DNA from: Glandiceps talaboti
Taxonomy: Eukaryota; Hemichordata; Enteropneusta; Spengelidae
Length of the DNA: 64,000 nt
Direction: 5' to 3'
NCBI RefSeq assembly: GCF_964340395.1
Contig: NC_135554.1
Location: 20,008,592 to 20,072,591, forward strand
The position numbers were made by a program, and so were the translations under genes. The number at the start of each line of letters is the position of its first letter. Position 1 is the first letter of the stretch. This document shows, in pieces, positions 13,531-27,636 of this stretch. Below the pieces are notes generated by a model, which worked only from the letters and a program-made list of their open reading frames with translations, was not told the origin of the DNA and did not search any database.

Positions 13531-13754
13531 TGATTTCTGTTTTGTATGACCTACATGACCCCTCACCTTTAATTGTGCCAATCTTCAAAATGTCTCTCAA
13601 ACATTTACTCCATGGTGTAACTCCTACAAGAATACATCGACTCCGCTCAGATTCTATTATTCATTTCCTGACTTTATACTTAGTTGGCAAAGTAACACTG
13701 TCAAGTTTTCAGTAAGACATGCCTGTTTGGCAAAATAGCAACTTGAAGAGAATT

Positions 13755-14190
13755 AATTGTTCTGTCTCATACAGGCAGCAACAGTGCAGCGAGACATTTT
13801 CATTTTTCTGACTCACCACGGTTGCAAAGTTTGAAGTTTTGATTTTTCAGGCTCACCTAGGCGGCAACATTGCAGCTGGACATTTTCAGTTTTGCAGACT
13901 CACCTAGGTGGTGCAGTTACAACAGAACTTACTGGTAGTCTTGATTTTTCAGACTCACATAGGTGGCAAAGTTAGAACAGAAGTCGTAATTTTTCAGACT
14001 CACCTAGGTGGCAAAGTTAGAACAGTAGTTTTGATTTTTCAGGCTCACCTAGATGGCAAAAATTGCAGACATTTTCATTTTTCAGACTCACCTAGGTGGC
14101 AAATTTATGTTTTTATTTTTCAGACATGCTTAGGTCACATGACAAATTTGACTTTTTACACTAACCTAGGGGGCATATTTGCAGAAAATT
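13755..14190. repeat. ~46-bp minisatellite with CCTAGG core
   Basis: About nine units, each holding 'ttcagactcacctaggtgg' or a variant, at about 13812, 13852, 13900, 13953, 14000, 14044, 14089, 14132 and 14160. The core CACCTAGGTGG is nearly self-complementary (CCACCTAGGTGG would be perfect). The 101-codon open frame across it is a repeat product. Confidence 0.85.
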
Positions 14191-14639
14191 GTATGAGTCC
14201 TGGGTGGTTATAATATAAAAATTTACACAAATAAATTTAATTTATCTCCTTTTCTATTATTTGTACCATACCAATATATTACTGTCAATATTTTAATTTC
14301 TTGCCAAACATGCAATTTGTGAAATTACAAATCAAAAGATATTTTTTTTTGCCCAAAATATTCAAATTTTTTCAAATATCAACTCAGAATAAATTTTTCC
14401 CGAGAATAAAAAGACAACAATAACATTTAACAAGGAAACATTTCAGACTTTCTTGTCACACAACTCAGTACAAATTTATACTAGGATGAATTCGAATACA
14501 CAAGTAAATTGACAGAATTGCTGTTAAATCTGATCGAGTTTTAACCAGACATCTACAAAATGTAGGCAGATAGAAATATGCAGTATGTATACATTGATAT
14601 AAATTGTTAGACTTGGAGGCAATGTAGTAAAGTATTACA

Positions 14640-14870
14640 ACAGAGATTCATTGACATCATGACAGACATGTCAGTGAACAGACATTGATATAAAAACATC
14701 ACGGCAGAGATTAAAATGAATCAAATCATGGCAGACATTTCAGTGAACAGATGAAACATTTACAGCAGTCTCAGCTTCATTGAAGTCATGGCAGGAATTT
14801 CACTGAACAGATGAAACATTACAATAGAGTATCATTGAAGTCATGGCAGGGGTTTCAGTGAACACACAAT
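14640..14870. repeat. ~62-bp tandem repeat (4 units)
   Basis: Units share 'tcatggcag.catttcagtgaacaga' followed by 'tgaaacatt'. The 'agtgaacaga'-like core is near 14671, 14731, 14796 and 14857. The last two units are most alike. Confidence 0.75.
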
Positions 14871-15082
14871 GTACATAGTTGAAAAGGCTTTGATAGTCAG
14901 CTAGGTAATATTGACTTGTATGAACTCACTGGGGAAATCACTAGATTTTGCCCTATGGCAGTGTACTGCTAAGCTATCCTAACACAGTAATGACTCCATT
15001 ACATGCTGCAGCTGAAAGCTGATCCGAGCCTTTCCAGCAAACCATGACTAACGTTCCAAAGACTTTTAAACATGATGAGAAA

Positions 15083-15383
15083 TGAGTAATTGATTGGATG
15101 GATGGAAAGGGGGATAGATGGATAGATATGGACAGACAAACGAAAGGATGGATTGTTGGCTGGATGGCTGGATAGGCAGATGGACTGACAGGTGGACAGA
15201 TGGGTGGATGGATGGATAGATAGATGGATGGATGGATGGATGGATGGATGGATGGATGGATTGATGAATGGATGGATGGATGGATGGATGGATGGATGGA
15301 TGGATGGACAAACGAAAGGATGGATGTTGGCTGGATGGACGGATGAGTAAGTGGATGGATGGAAAGATGGATGAATGGATATA
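15083..15383. repeat. (GGAT)n tetranucleotide tract
   Basis: Long GGAT tract with GATA and GACA interruptions; the purest part is about 15203-15307. The 157- and 81-codon minus-strand frames rich in HPSI repeats are translation of this tract. Confidence 0.95.
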
Positions 15384-16689
15384 ATAAGATGTAAAAATCT
15401 TTAAGTTTTCCCATATTTTCTAAATTCATTTTAACTGAACTAAACAATAAATCCCTTTTTCAATAAAACCTCTTTTCCCAGATAAACTACTGTGATAAAA
15501 CTATCATTTTCATAAATCACGCAAAAAACATTTTGATGGAAAAAAAAGTTTGACAATCACAACATGTCATGATGGCGCCCTCAAAGTCAGTAAATTACAT
15601 ATTGTGATAATTATAGACACAAAGTTATATCCATATCAACATTAAAATAACCATGCAGTCGAAGTGACTGTTCTTTGGACTGCACAGAGACTAAAAGGTT
15701 GAGTTCCTGGTATGTATTGCTGTATGAAACTGTCATTTCATTAACTAGAATTAAATCATCAAAGCAAACGTTGACTATGTCTGAAATACAGTGTTTAATA
15801 TTTTTTTAAACTTTAGAGGACGTAACTGGTGTGATTTTTTTTCATAAATTCATTTGTACAGATTTTACAAGTGCATACAGAAATGTATGCTCAAGTGGCA
15901 TATGTTTTCAAATACTTTGAAAAAGAAAATATGGAAGAATTTCTTGTATTTTTTTCTCAATATCTTTCAAATGCTTACACTGATCAAGTCTAACAGTGTT
16001 CAGAAAATCTGATGGACAAGACTGAATATGCAATCAGAGGCACTTCACATTCACTTTCAAAAAGATGGATAAATCATGAGTATTACAGTGATGGGGGGGG
16101 GGGCAACAACATAAAAACAAAGATAAACACAAACACTAACTATAGGTGGCGCTCACCATAATTTTCAACAGCAGGCTTGGTTGTTTTCATGATTGTTTTT
16201 GCTTACATAACCAACCTCAATAATGAATCTTTCAGTCTACCTCCTTTGACGCTTTGTGGGAAATAGATCTGAAAACATTTCATAAAATATCCCTAGAGCG
16301 AAAGAACACTCTAAAAAATCACGATACACATTGTTTAATTATGGATGAACAACATTTTTTGCATAATTAAATTAATTACTATCATAATTATGGTGATTCA
16401 CAACCATTAATCTATTTACAACAGGCGGGCACTGCCACAGTCGGCCAGTCAGCTGGGTTTTTTTTTTATAAAAAGTATCTCAGAAAGTGAGATTTCACAG
16501 TCACACAAGATTTTGTTCATGTAAAAGTTATATTTAAAAGATAACTTTTTTAATTCTAGATATCCAAAGTGAAAATAACAGACTATCAGTTTTGTCTCAT
16601 CATGTTGTTTCCATAAATTCTATTTAGTCTGTCGCAATGGTTAGCTCTTTCACTTTATTACTTTCTTCATCTTTGCATCACGTAATTAC
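15384..16689. other. Unassigned AT-rich DNA
   Basis: Poly-purine/pyrimidine runs (G9 near 16094, T10 near 16459) and short TA-rich stretches. No gene or repeat is supported. Confidence 0.4.
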
Positions 16690-16918
16690 CTAATATGGTA
16701 TCTTGACATCATCTATTTACCTTATATGGTATCTTGGCATCATCTATTTACCTTATATGGCATCCTTGCAGCATTCATTTACCTTATATGGTATCTTGCC
16801 ATCATCTATTTACCTTATCTGGTATCTTGGCATCATCCATTTACCTTATCTGGCATCTTTGCAGCATCCATTTACATTATATGGCATCTTTGCAGAATCG
16901 ATTTACCTTATTAGGCAT
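16690..16918. repeat. 31-bp minisatellite (about 7 units)
   Basis: Unit consensus is about 31 bases, joining 'ttatatggtatcttggcatc' to 'atctatttacc'. Variants have 'ggcatctttgcag' in place of 'ggtatcttggcat', and these two types alternate in the second half. Three forward frames are open across it because 31 is not divisible by 3, so each frame cycles through all phases. None is a gene. Confidence 0.9.
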
Positions 16919-18839
16919 AATATTTACATACTTGACCTTGCTCTGGCAGGAGAGCACACAACATCATTGATAAATAGCAGGGATATATCACTTGATCAAA
17001 ATAATGTGATGGTGACTTTTCAGTCATGTAATTCACACACAAAAAAAATGTACTTAACAAACACAATATGTATTTATTTTGTTTACCTGAAAAGAACTAC
17101 CAGCAACTCAGGACAATGTTATGCCTTATGTAAATGAGTTTCTGTGGTTTATACAACCTACCACTGGCATGGTATGCTACAGATGCCTGGGAAGAGATTC
17201 CTGGTTATTTGGTATATTCACTCAGTAGAACCCATGTATCTTGCTTACTGGCCTTAGAGAGAAGCCCGTAGACTGCGGTATACCATATCAAAAGATGTAT
17301 TGATATAACCAAATCATGACCTATGACCTCCTGTGACATCCTGAGCACTGCACAGCAGCATACAGCACACACCTTGGAGATTCATGATGCACTTACAGCT
17401 ATAAATAGACTCAGTTACAATAATTCCCATGATCTCATCTCAAACTGGAGATTTACTTATCAAAATCTTCAGTCCTATGAAGTAAATGGCACTTACCTAT
17501 TGATGTAAATTGCATCCGAGTTAACAAGCCAAGCACATGAAAAGAAGAACAAGAGAAAAAGTTCATTAGGTCATGGTGTATGAAGGCTGCCCTCTATGGC
17601 CCTGGGAGAATTGGAAAATCTTTTGTTTTTACTCTGCTGACATACCAACTTCCATCTTTGTAAAGTTCAGATAATGGAGTCTCAAGTTGATTAAAACAAT
17701 AATATCTCTACATCATAGTTATGAATCATAGATATATATACAAATATTTTTTTTCTACTTTTATGACACATGTTGTTATATGTTTCTTCTACTGTTCTTT
17801 GTATCCTTATTAACAACTATAAGAATTATTCATTCTACAATGCTGCTGGCTGGATATGTATACATAATAAATAACGTTCTCACACTGAACCCGTATTATG
17901 AGCTGTAAATATTGATTATTTACCCTCAACAGAACATGCGAGATAAAATGACTCAAGTTTTCGAAACTACAGATCAATCAAACATATTGAGTGGTGTTAT
18001 GATATTCACACTGATATAGAAATGAGTGTGATGTGTCGCAATTATCTTTGCTACTAAATCCGTAGGCTTTTATTAATCCGTAAATTTCTTCTGCAATAAA
18101 TAAGTATCAAACAGCTATAAAGATACAAATAAAGACAACTACACACTGACGTTTATAGTCATTTTTATAATGATTTAGTTATTTATCTTAAATGTAGGAA
18201 AGATGTACGGAGATAATGTACATTCAATTTGTATCTTTCGGTTTACTGCACACGAGTTATATGTGTAGATAGATAAGTACAAATTATATATTTTGGATCT
18301 GGCGTAAGACTGTCTTTACACATACACAGATTTATAGTTGCTGGTACTCACAGGCATGTTAATATACTTTATCAGGCTCCAAACTAGGATTGCCATGTAC
18401 ATTTACAGTCTTTTGTTTTACACTAAGGTATCTGAGACACCAAACCTGGTTTCAAATTCACCTGAGTTCGGAATGTTTTACTAGTGGTGCCATAATTGCA
18501 ATAAGACTACCACCAGTCCTTTGACAATATTTTGTGTCATAATCTCCCAAATGTTTTGAATGTGTGTGTTCCTTTCAAATTTTACAAAGGAAATGTCCTC
18601 AAAGCTTCTTTTTTAAAAGTTACAAGTAGCCTCCTAAGGGACTGATATCAGTCACTAGCAATCATATGTTTTAGAGATGGCTTTATTCATTGTTGACTGT
18701 TGACAATCACTCACTTGGGTCACTATTTCACACAAAAGAACACACTTGTGTTTTTAAAAAAAAAAATGTTAATCAAATAAAGAATGCAAAAGTCATGATT
18801 GGAGAATAGTTAGAGTGGCCATCTTGGAATCTGCAGGTT
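16919..18839. other. Unassigned AT-rich DNA
   Basis: Nothing recognisable beyond short AT-rich runs. A 61-codon frame at 17323-17508 has no supporting context. Confidence 0.4.
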
Positions 18840-19096
18840 GTACATGTGAGCCCTGTCATTGCTTTTTGTTTCCGAGTGGCTAAAATCCTTGGGCAAGATT
18901 TGAACCACGATTGTGCCTCAAGTCAACCCAGCTGTATAATTGGGGACCTGGTAGGATAGAGGTTGTAATGGGTTATATGCTCCAAAGGGAGTTGAAGAAG
19001 TATAAATGGACGTTGTTGTCGCCAATGATCCGTGCGTGCCTTGGGATAGCTCTCACTCTCAGGAGAAAAATTATAAATTCGCATTGTTATTATAAA
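18840..19096 (+). mobile_element. SINE-like element (tRNA-like head)
   Basis: The 5' part carries CCGAGTGGCTAAA, like a tRNA A box of the Leu/Ser type, and 'gggcaagatttgaacc', like a degraded B box. The middle includes 'caacccagctgtataattgg', 'ggacctggtaggatagaggt' and 'tgtaatgggttatatgctcc', and the 3' end is 'attcgcattgttattat'. A tRNA-like head, non-coding body and short T/A-repeat tail suggest a tRNA-derived SINE. The family name and exact edges need a repeat library. The 66-codon frame inside is not a gene. Confidence 0.6.
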
Positions 19097-19566
19097 AGCC
19101 CAGAGACATGAGCAACTGTCTAAGTTATATTGTAAAACTGCTTACATCGATATACACTATGATTTAACAATTTTAAGTCATGGATGTGTAAATGATAAAA
19201 CCTTAAAGGATGCTCAAAGAGTAGAAAAAACATTTTGGTTAGAATTAGCAGTTATATTTCAAACTGGCAAACTTTGGTGCTCAGATGAAACAGATATCCA
19301 ATACATGTATGCTCCAGGGTAGAGCATTGCAATTTGCAAACACGCTATATTTTATCATGATTTTCAATATGTGAACACATACATGTATGCATTTAAGCTT
19401 TAAACTCATGTTAGCTTCTTTAGCCATGATTGAGCTCAGATAACTATAGGCATTGTAGTAAAGACAGACTTTAGCCCAAATCAATACATTTATTTACTTA
19501 CTTACAAAAGTGACATGGCTATAAGTTTATTGCAGTCAAAAAATTGTTTATTCACCAAAAGTAACT

Positions 19567-19798
19567 GGTGTCCAAGTGTGTGAAAAAAAATTTCAGGAAA
19601 GTTTTTGACTACAAAATTATTTACAGTACTCTGTATAGTACTACAGCTCAGAAAATATACAAAATGTAGGTTACAAAAAAAAAATAGGTGCCAAAATGTG
19701 AAGAAAAAAATTTCAGGCAAAATTTTTGAGCACCAAAATTTTTTTTATAGTACTCTAAAGTCTGTAAAGCTCAGAAGATATACAAAATGTAGGCTAAA
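19567..19798. repeat. 119-bp tandem duplication
   Basis: Two head-to-tail copies. Each runs from 'ggtg(t)cca.a.tgtg' through 'aaaaaaatttcagg', 'tagtact' and 'agctcaga.atatacaaaatg' to 'taggct/taggtt'. The period is about 119 bases, at moderate identity. Confidence 0.8.
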
Positions 19799-21645
19799 AT
19801 AAAACTCTATCAGCTTTAGTTTTAAAAGGCATATCTATCATTAATGAACTTGTTTTACTGTTTTCCTCAAATCATCATTCTTGAATGGCAAACTAGGATT
19901 GTGTTTCATGTATAAAAGTTGGTAGCTTTAAACATGTATGGTTTTCTTGGTGAAAGAAGGTAGGTTCACAAATTGCCTATGCCGTGTTATATTACTCTGG
20001 TCATCAATATTTCATTTCTCAGAGAGAACACCTGATACCTATCACTAATCTTCAAATTAAGTCTATAAAATAATGCCACCAGGTGTTGCTATGTGATGTC
20101 ATTGGTCTTTTCAAGGTGTAAATCCATGAATTCATCACCTTTGATATGATGTAATGATCCAGGGTTCATAAACTCAAAGTTACATAAAAATCCAGGCCTT
20201 TCCATCTGGTATATAATATATATATATACAGTCATGTAGATCAACTTTGGTCATTTTTACAGGAGTGATGACCAGTGAAAAACATGTCGCAACTCAAGAA
20301 ATTACAAAAAAATGTATTTAAAAATTTAGCCTCACGTGAATAAAATTCTGTTCGGTTAAGCAGAGACAGGCCAAATGATAATGCGTCGCACAAGCTCAAT
20401 AAACGAACATCGTTCATTTACGACAAATCCCCTCCCCTCCCCCTAAATGAACATTCATAAGTGTGACATCACATATATATATATGATGTAAAATTAAAAC
20501 ATTCTTACCATGACAATACCACCATAATATGAGATGGCATCTTCAAAGTCTCAAGACAATTCCGGTGTTTATTTTTTTATAATTTTGTTGCAGAACACTT
20601 TAAAACCTTGAGATGTTTATCACTAACTTAAATCAACCTTTTTTTCCAGTATTACGTCCGAACTCAAAGCTTAAGATGATGATGATGATTCCAGAGCAAG
20701 GAAGCAATGTGTCTGGTTGTCACTTTTTTGTTAATTTTCAAATCATATATTCCTTAAGTAAAGGTTTCAATGTTGCAAAGCCTTACAATCAGTGTAGACC
20801 TGGTCTGTTTGTGACAATTAACTGTAAAAACACCATCCATTGCATGCCAGAGGAGAGAGCAATAAAAACCATCCTGGTGTACGCGAATGGCAAAGCCATT
20901 AGACGTAAAGGTACATGCGGAAGTTGCACGTATTTCCGTTACACCAAGCATTTATGCAATCAACGCAGCAAATCAACTAGCTATTTACACACCTGATTTA
21001 AATTCACTACACGCAAATTGTCTATTACACATTTGCGAAGACAGACATATGGTAAATTTAATGTCTACCATATACCATACTGAATTCATTGCAGGCATAA
21101 TAGTAAACGTTCTTCAAAATCAATACTCGGGAATAAAATAAAATATGTATGAAGTGGAAAAAGGGAGCTGTTTTGATTGTAATCAGAAACACAGGGCTTG
21201 TAAATGTAAGCTTTTACCTATCCTTTCTACTAGACTCCTTACGTTAACTCCCAATGATTAAATGACATCCTCTCAGTGTCTGCTTGTTGTTATGACAACG
21301 CAAAAACCTTCTGATGGTATTTCCTGGTAAGGGAGAAAGCAAGCCTAACTCGATGTTGCCTATAACATAGAGTAATTAAGATTAGATTGAAAGCCATCTT
21401 TCACTGCTTGCTAACCTCTCTCATTACAATACAAGATATATCTGTCCTCTATCATACAAAAGTACTATCTGTAAATTGTTACCATAGAAACAAAACATTT
21501 TAACTCTTCTCTCTGCATCGATCCTATCTCAGCAACCAACCTTAGGTGATTATAATACCAAACCTGCTTCCATCAATACAGTTATCTGACATCATTTTTC
21601 TCCCAACCATGACTTAATTTATTAGTCAGTATATTTCAGAACTTA
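19799..21645. other. Unassigned DNA around the 20.6-kb open frame
   Basis: Apart from the open frame at 20613-20996, only short microsatellite-like (TA)n patches (20214-20228, 20473-20484) and a GATGAT run are seen. Confidence 0.35.
20613..20996 (+). other. Longest non-repeat open frame, status unknown
   Basis: This is a 127-codon ATG-initiated frame that does not arise from a simple repeat. The predicted product begins hydrophobic and polar (MFITNLNQPFFPV), has a run of five M/I residues from an ATG repeat, and a Cys-containing C-terminal half (motifs GTCGSC, KHLC). I recognise no family. A pyrimidine-rich stretch ending CAG at about 20649 could serve as a splice acceptor. An antisense frame of 65 codons overlaps. 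In 64 kb of AT-rich DNA a chance frame of this size is plausible. Confidence 0.15.
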
Positions 21646-21972
21646 AAATGGCCATATGGATGAGGATTGGGCATTTATTTTGGATTTTTTAATTTACAAA
21701 ACAATTTTATCATGGCTTCCTACTTGAAAAATCACACAACATTGACTAAGTCTGTGTTTGAAACTCAATAGAGTACAAAAAGCTAAAGAAAGTGTAAAAA
21801 GTTTTTTTGTTGTACGTACAACAACAAACATTTTGCACATTTATAATGTATAATGCTTTTATGGAATACGTTGTTTAACATTGATTTTTCAAGTAGGTCA
21901 TCATGATAAAATTGTATTATAAATCAAAATCCAAAATAAATACCCAATCCTTATCCATACGGACACTATAAA
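21646..21972. mobile_element. TIR element family B, complete copy
   Basis: A non-coding element of about 327 bp with long terminal inverted repeats of about 85 bp. The left arm (about 21646-21736) reads 'ccatatggatgaggattggg', 'catttattttggatttt', then 'acaattttatcatg' and 'ctacttgaaaaatca'. The right arm, reverse-complemented from 21972, reads 'ccgtatggataaggattggg', 'tatttattttggattttg', 'acaattttatcatgatg', 'cctacttgaaaaatcaatg'. A perfect palindrome GTTGTACGTACAAC sits near the centre. No transposase is encoded. Confidence 0.85.
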
Positions 21973-22225
21973 TGGGCTTTCTGAAAATACATGTATATGC
22001 ACAAACTGTGTAGCTAGCCATTGTGTTCAATACATTGACATTTGATAATTCAGTTTGTGAAAGGCATTATCAAGGTTTAATGTTACCAAATATATGTACC
22101 GGTACACAAACATCATATCTTCAAATTGATGAATGCTGAATGTCAAGTTAGGGTCATTGAAAAATGTATGGAATAACTATTCTGATAGTCTAACAATCCT
22201 TGTGGATGCGATGATGGAAGAATAC

Positions 22226-22487
22226 GGTAGAATTTTTTTTATATACTATTTATTGGTCTGGTTTAGGTTATGTTTTCTGTTGTTTATCTAGAACCCTTAT
22301 TATGGGTCACACAAGGCAATGATAACTTCTTCAAATTTCACTATTTCTCATGTGACTTCACACATTTTTTTCAATTTTTTGATAATTTTTTTTCGAATTA
22401 CCTAAAAAAAAGTTTAGGGTTGGTCCAGGTAAAAAAACTAGGTTGGACTGGGTTACCGGAACTAAAACATTTTTTTTTTGCCTTAAA
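22226..22487 (+). mobile_element. MITE family A, copy with degraded left end
   Basis: The right terminus (GGGTTACCGGAACTAAAACA, T-run, GCCTTAA) and interior blocks ('ggttatgttttctgttgttt', 'cactatttctc', 'tttagggttgg') match the other family A copies. The left terminal repeat is not recognisable. Confidence 0.7.
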
Positions 22488-23352
22488 AGAATTATGAGGA
22501 TATCTGCATATGTTCTAAGAAAGATTATACGAAATAAGACGATATCTGCGTATGTTCCAAGTAAGATTATAAGAAATATGCAAATGTTCCAAGAAACATG
22601 AATTTTTAATAAAAATACATATACCTAATTGATATATGCAAATTAGATACATGTAAATTAGAAAGTAAAGCTACGTGTAGTATTCCAAAACCAAAAAATA
22701 TGATATTACATGTATACTACAGGGGATAATATAACTATAGCAGTTGTTTGTATATATGTCTGGCATGGGCTATATATTTGTTTGTTTATTTATTTGTTTA
22801 TTTGTTTATTTAGTACATGTAATATATCACGGGCTGGTAAAACAAAAACACTGAATGATACACTACCAGTCATGCAAAGCTAATACGCCACGCTCTCCTT
22901 AATAACGTAGTACACCCCACCTGTCATGTGTCTAACTCCTTGCTATTATACGTACACCTATAACCAACAGGACGACTGACCACATGACAGGAATTAACCA
23001 AGAGGAAGTAAGCCATCAAAGTAAAGAGTGAGATTTATGTTACAAAATCAATATTGTTTTTAAGTTGCACTAGAACAAGAATCTTAGGAGACCTTAATGG
23101 ATAAGTTTGAGAGTGAATTACAACATAATACCTACTCTGATTTATAAAACAAACAGACACTGAATCTACAAATTATAAAGATCAATTTCAAATAGATTCA
23201 TTCGATATATCTCCTGTTTTTGAACTGGTTTTCTGACAAGTTCAACGTACCAGCCCCCAGGTGGATGAAATATAAAGCTCGCATCTGCCAATCCTGACAC
23301 TCTGAATAATGGTTTTACAAAGTAAAGACGAATATATCAAGTTGGAGCAAAA

Positions 23353-23434
23353 TTGCAGAATAATTTTTTTTTTTTAAATTTAAAGTTTTTTATTGCAGAA
23401 TAATTTTTTTTTTTTAAATTTAAGTTTTTTATTA
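23353..23434. repeat. 41-bp perfect-like tandem duplication
   Basis: Two nearly identical units of 'ttgcagaataa' + T12 + 'aaatttaa(a)gttttttat'. The low divergence suggests a recent duplication or an assembly slip at a homopolymer. Confidence 0.85.
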
Positions 23435-24020
23435 TTTTCCATTGAAGAAATCTAACAGCGACTATACCAAGCTTACATCAGATATTCACAGTCTGAAAGT
23501 ATAAAGCAAATAATTGAAGGAATCTGTACAAATATACTTCAGATCGGATGCATGCTTGCAAAACATCTCTCAAATAGAGTGCGAGTATCTGGAGGTCTGA
23601 TGATCAAGAAACCTTATAAATGTACATGCTTGCAAAGTATCAAAACAATTAATCTACTGATACTGGAGCTCAAGGAAACCAATGTACAATGTACATGTCA
23701 CACATCGAAACCATTCACTGACAGTGTAATAAAGCTATTACTTACTCATGAAACCTTAGTAAAGAATTACATATTATGTAGATAATCTTTGAAGTAGGTG
23801 AGCATGTAGAAATATATAAGCGAAATTAGTATCAGCAAAACCATTTTGCTTTCATTATTCACTATTTTTAATTTTTATAGTCGGTTACATGTCATTCAGG
23901 CGGACATCTTGCCCGGCTACCAGCTATCATCAACATCACTGTATATATCAGATGCATGCTTGGCGAATATCTTAGCAATACACTGACATCAGCTACCAGG
24001 TAACGGTGAAGAAACTCAAA

Positions 24021-24110
24021 GTGTCCATATGGATGACAAATGGGCATGACTATTTATTTTGGATTTTTAGTTATTTTTAAGACAACTCTAGTATGTTTAC
24101 CTACTTGACA
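24021..24110 (+). mobile_element. TIR element family B, single arm
   Basis: One ~90-bp arm matching the left arm at 21646: 'gtgtccatatggatga', 'atgggcat', 'tatttattttggattttt', 'ctacttga'. No facing arm is seen downstream, so this is a solo terminal repeat or a truncated copy. Confidence 0.65.
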
Positions 24111-25159
24111 CCCATCCCCCATTTACAAGTACACATCTGTACATATTTACAAATTTGCCATATTTGTCTAACAATCAATCATGACTATTTTATTGGCATC
24201 AATTAATTACGAGAACTGCTACAGTAGTTCGCTGGCTATTTGAGTCATAATTAATCAACACAAGTGCAGTGAGTATCACATCAGAAATATAAACTGTTGA
24301 TAGCGAAACAGACAGACACATTTCTGTGCCATTTTAATTATTTTTCCACAATCAACTGGTGCCACAAATCCAGTTATAACTAGAATACGTAAATACCAAC
24401 TTAATGAAGAACATACTAAATACATGTACCTATAATTTCAGAAAGATTATAGAAAGCTTAAATTATACACTTCAAAAGATAACTGTTGTTGTCATGGCAA
24501 TATGTGCTTCTTAGTAAAAAAATTAAAGACATTTTATATTTTCAGATAATTTCATATTTCATAATTACTGTAACAATTAATATAATAAGCCTGAACTATG
24601 AATGTATCTCTAATTTCTTATGAGGCCAGTTTACCTTGTTGAGTCTCTTTTGTCATGCACAATAGGTAAATGATATACATAGACACATCTCAAAATACAT
24701 GTTGTTTGTTTAGTCAACGTGCAATTGCAATAAATCAAAAAACCACAAGATAGGTATTACACAGTGTACATATGGCATATGGTGTTGAAGTACATTATAT
24801 TTACTAATTTTCAAATGGCTCCAAATGTAATAATTATTCAAAAGATGAATTTTCTGCAGCCATATTTCTGATCTCTCTTATATTCCCAATGAAGCCAACT
24901 GTTGCATACGGTGTTGAAATATTTACTAATTGCCCTGTACTAACTAAAGATTCATAAATTCATTGGCAAATTTCTTTAAAATATGATTCATAATTTGAGA
25001 TATTTAATGTGATATAACTTCAAATAATATACCAGTACATATCTCAATATTTTGCACATTTTTAAAAGGAGTTTTTGAAAATTAATAGGTTACAAACAGG
25101 GACTACTGTAGGTCTGTTGTTTCAGTAGAAAAAACATTGTAATTGTTTCATTAATTCAA

Positions 25160-27305
<2,146 letters not shown>

Positions 27306-27636
27306 AAGGCGTAATAAAAAATATTGTGTGGTTCAGATTACACTCAATTTTAGAATAGGTGGGGGTAGGTAGTTTAAATTTATTATATTTTCTTTTCATG
27401 TGTGAGTGTCTAGTTCAGGTTTTCCATCGTTTTCCAAATGGTCTCTGTGTTATTTATTTCTTCCTATCAGATGTACAGCCATTACACATTGGAAGAACAG
27501 TTTTATATTCCGGAGACACAATTTTTGCCATTTTTTTTTTTTTTTCTCGAATACATAAAAAAAAGTTCAGAGTCGGCGGTGATAAACTTGGTGGGGTAGG
27601 GTAATCGGAACCAAACAATTATTTTTTTGAGGCCTA
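27306..27636 (+). mobile_element. MITE family A, shortened interior
   Basis: Both termini are present: left 'aggcgtaataaaaaatattg' then TGTGGTTCAGATTACACTC; right 'ggtggggtagggtaatcgga' then ACCAAACAATT..GAGGCCTAA. The interior is about 50 bp shorter than the copy at 8171, missing the 'ttgtctttttaagttgatgt' and 'cactatttctcg' section. Confidence 0.85.

Noticed and set aside
13908-14213. 101-codon frame with a repeated FQTHLGGK-like motif
   Set aside because: This is the 46-bp minisatellite. A protein repeat was considered, but unit lengths vary (40-53) and break the frame outside this stretch.
14974-15447. 157-codon minus-strand frame with HPSI repeats
   Set aside because: The frame is made by the GGAT tetranucleotide tract and has no non-repeat domain.
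16703-17137. 144-codon frame, longest on the + strand apart from microsatellite frames
   Set aside because: Its first 70 codons are the 31-bp minisatellite and the rest shows no recognisable domain.
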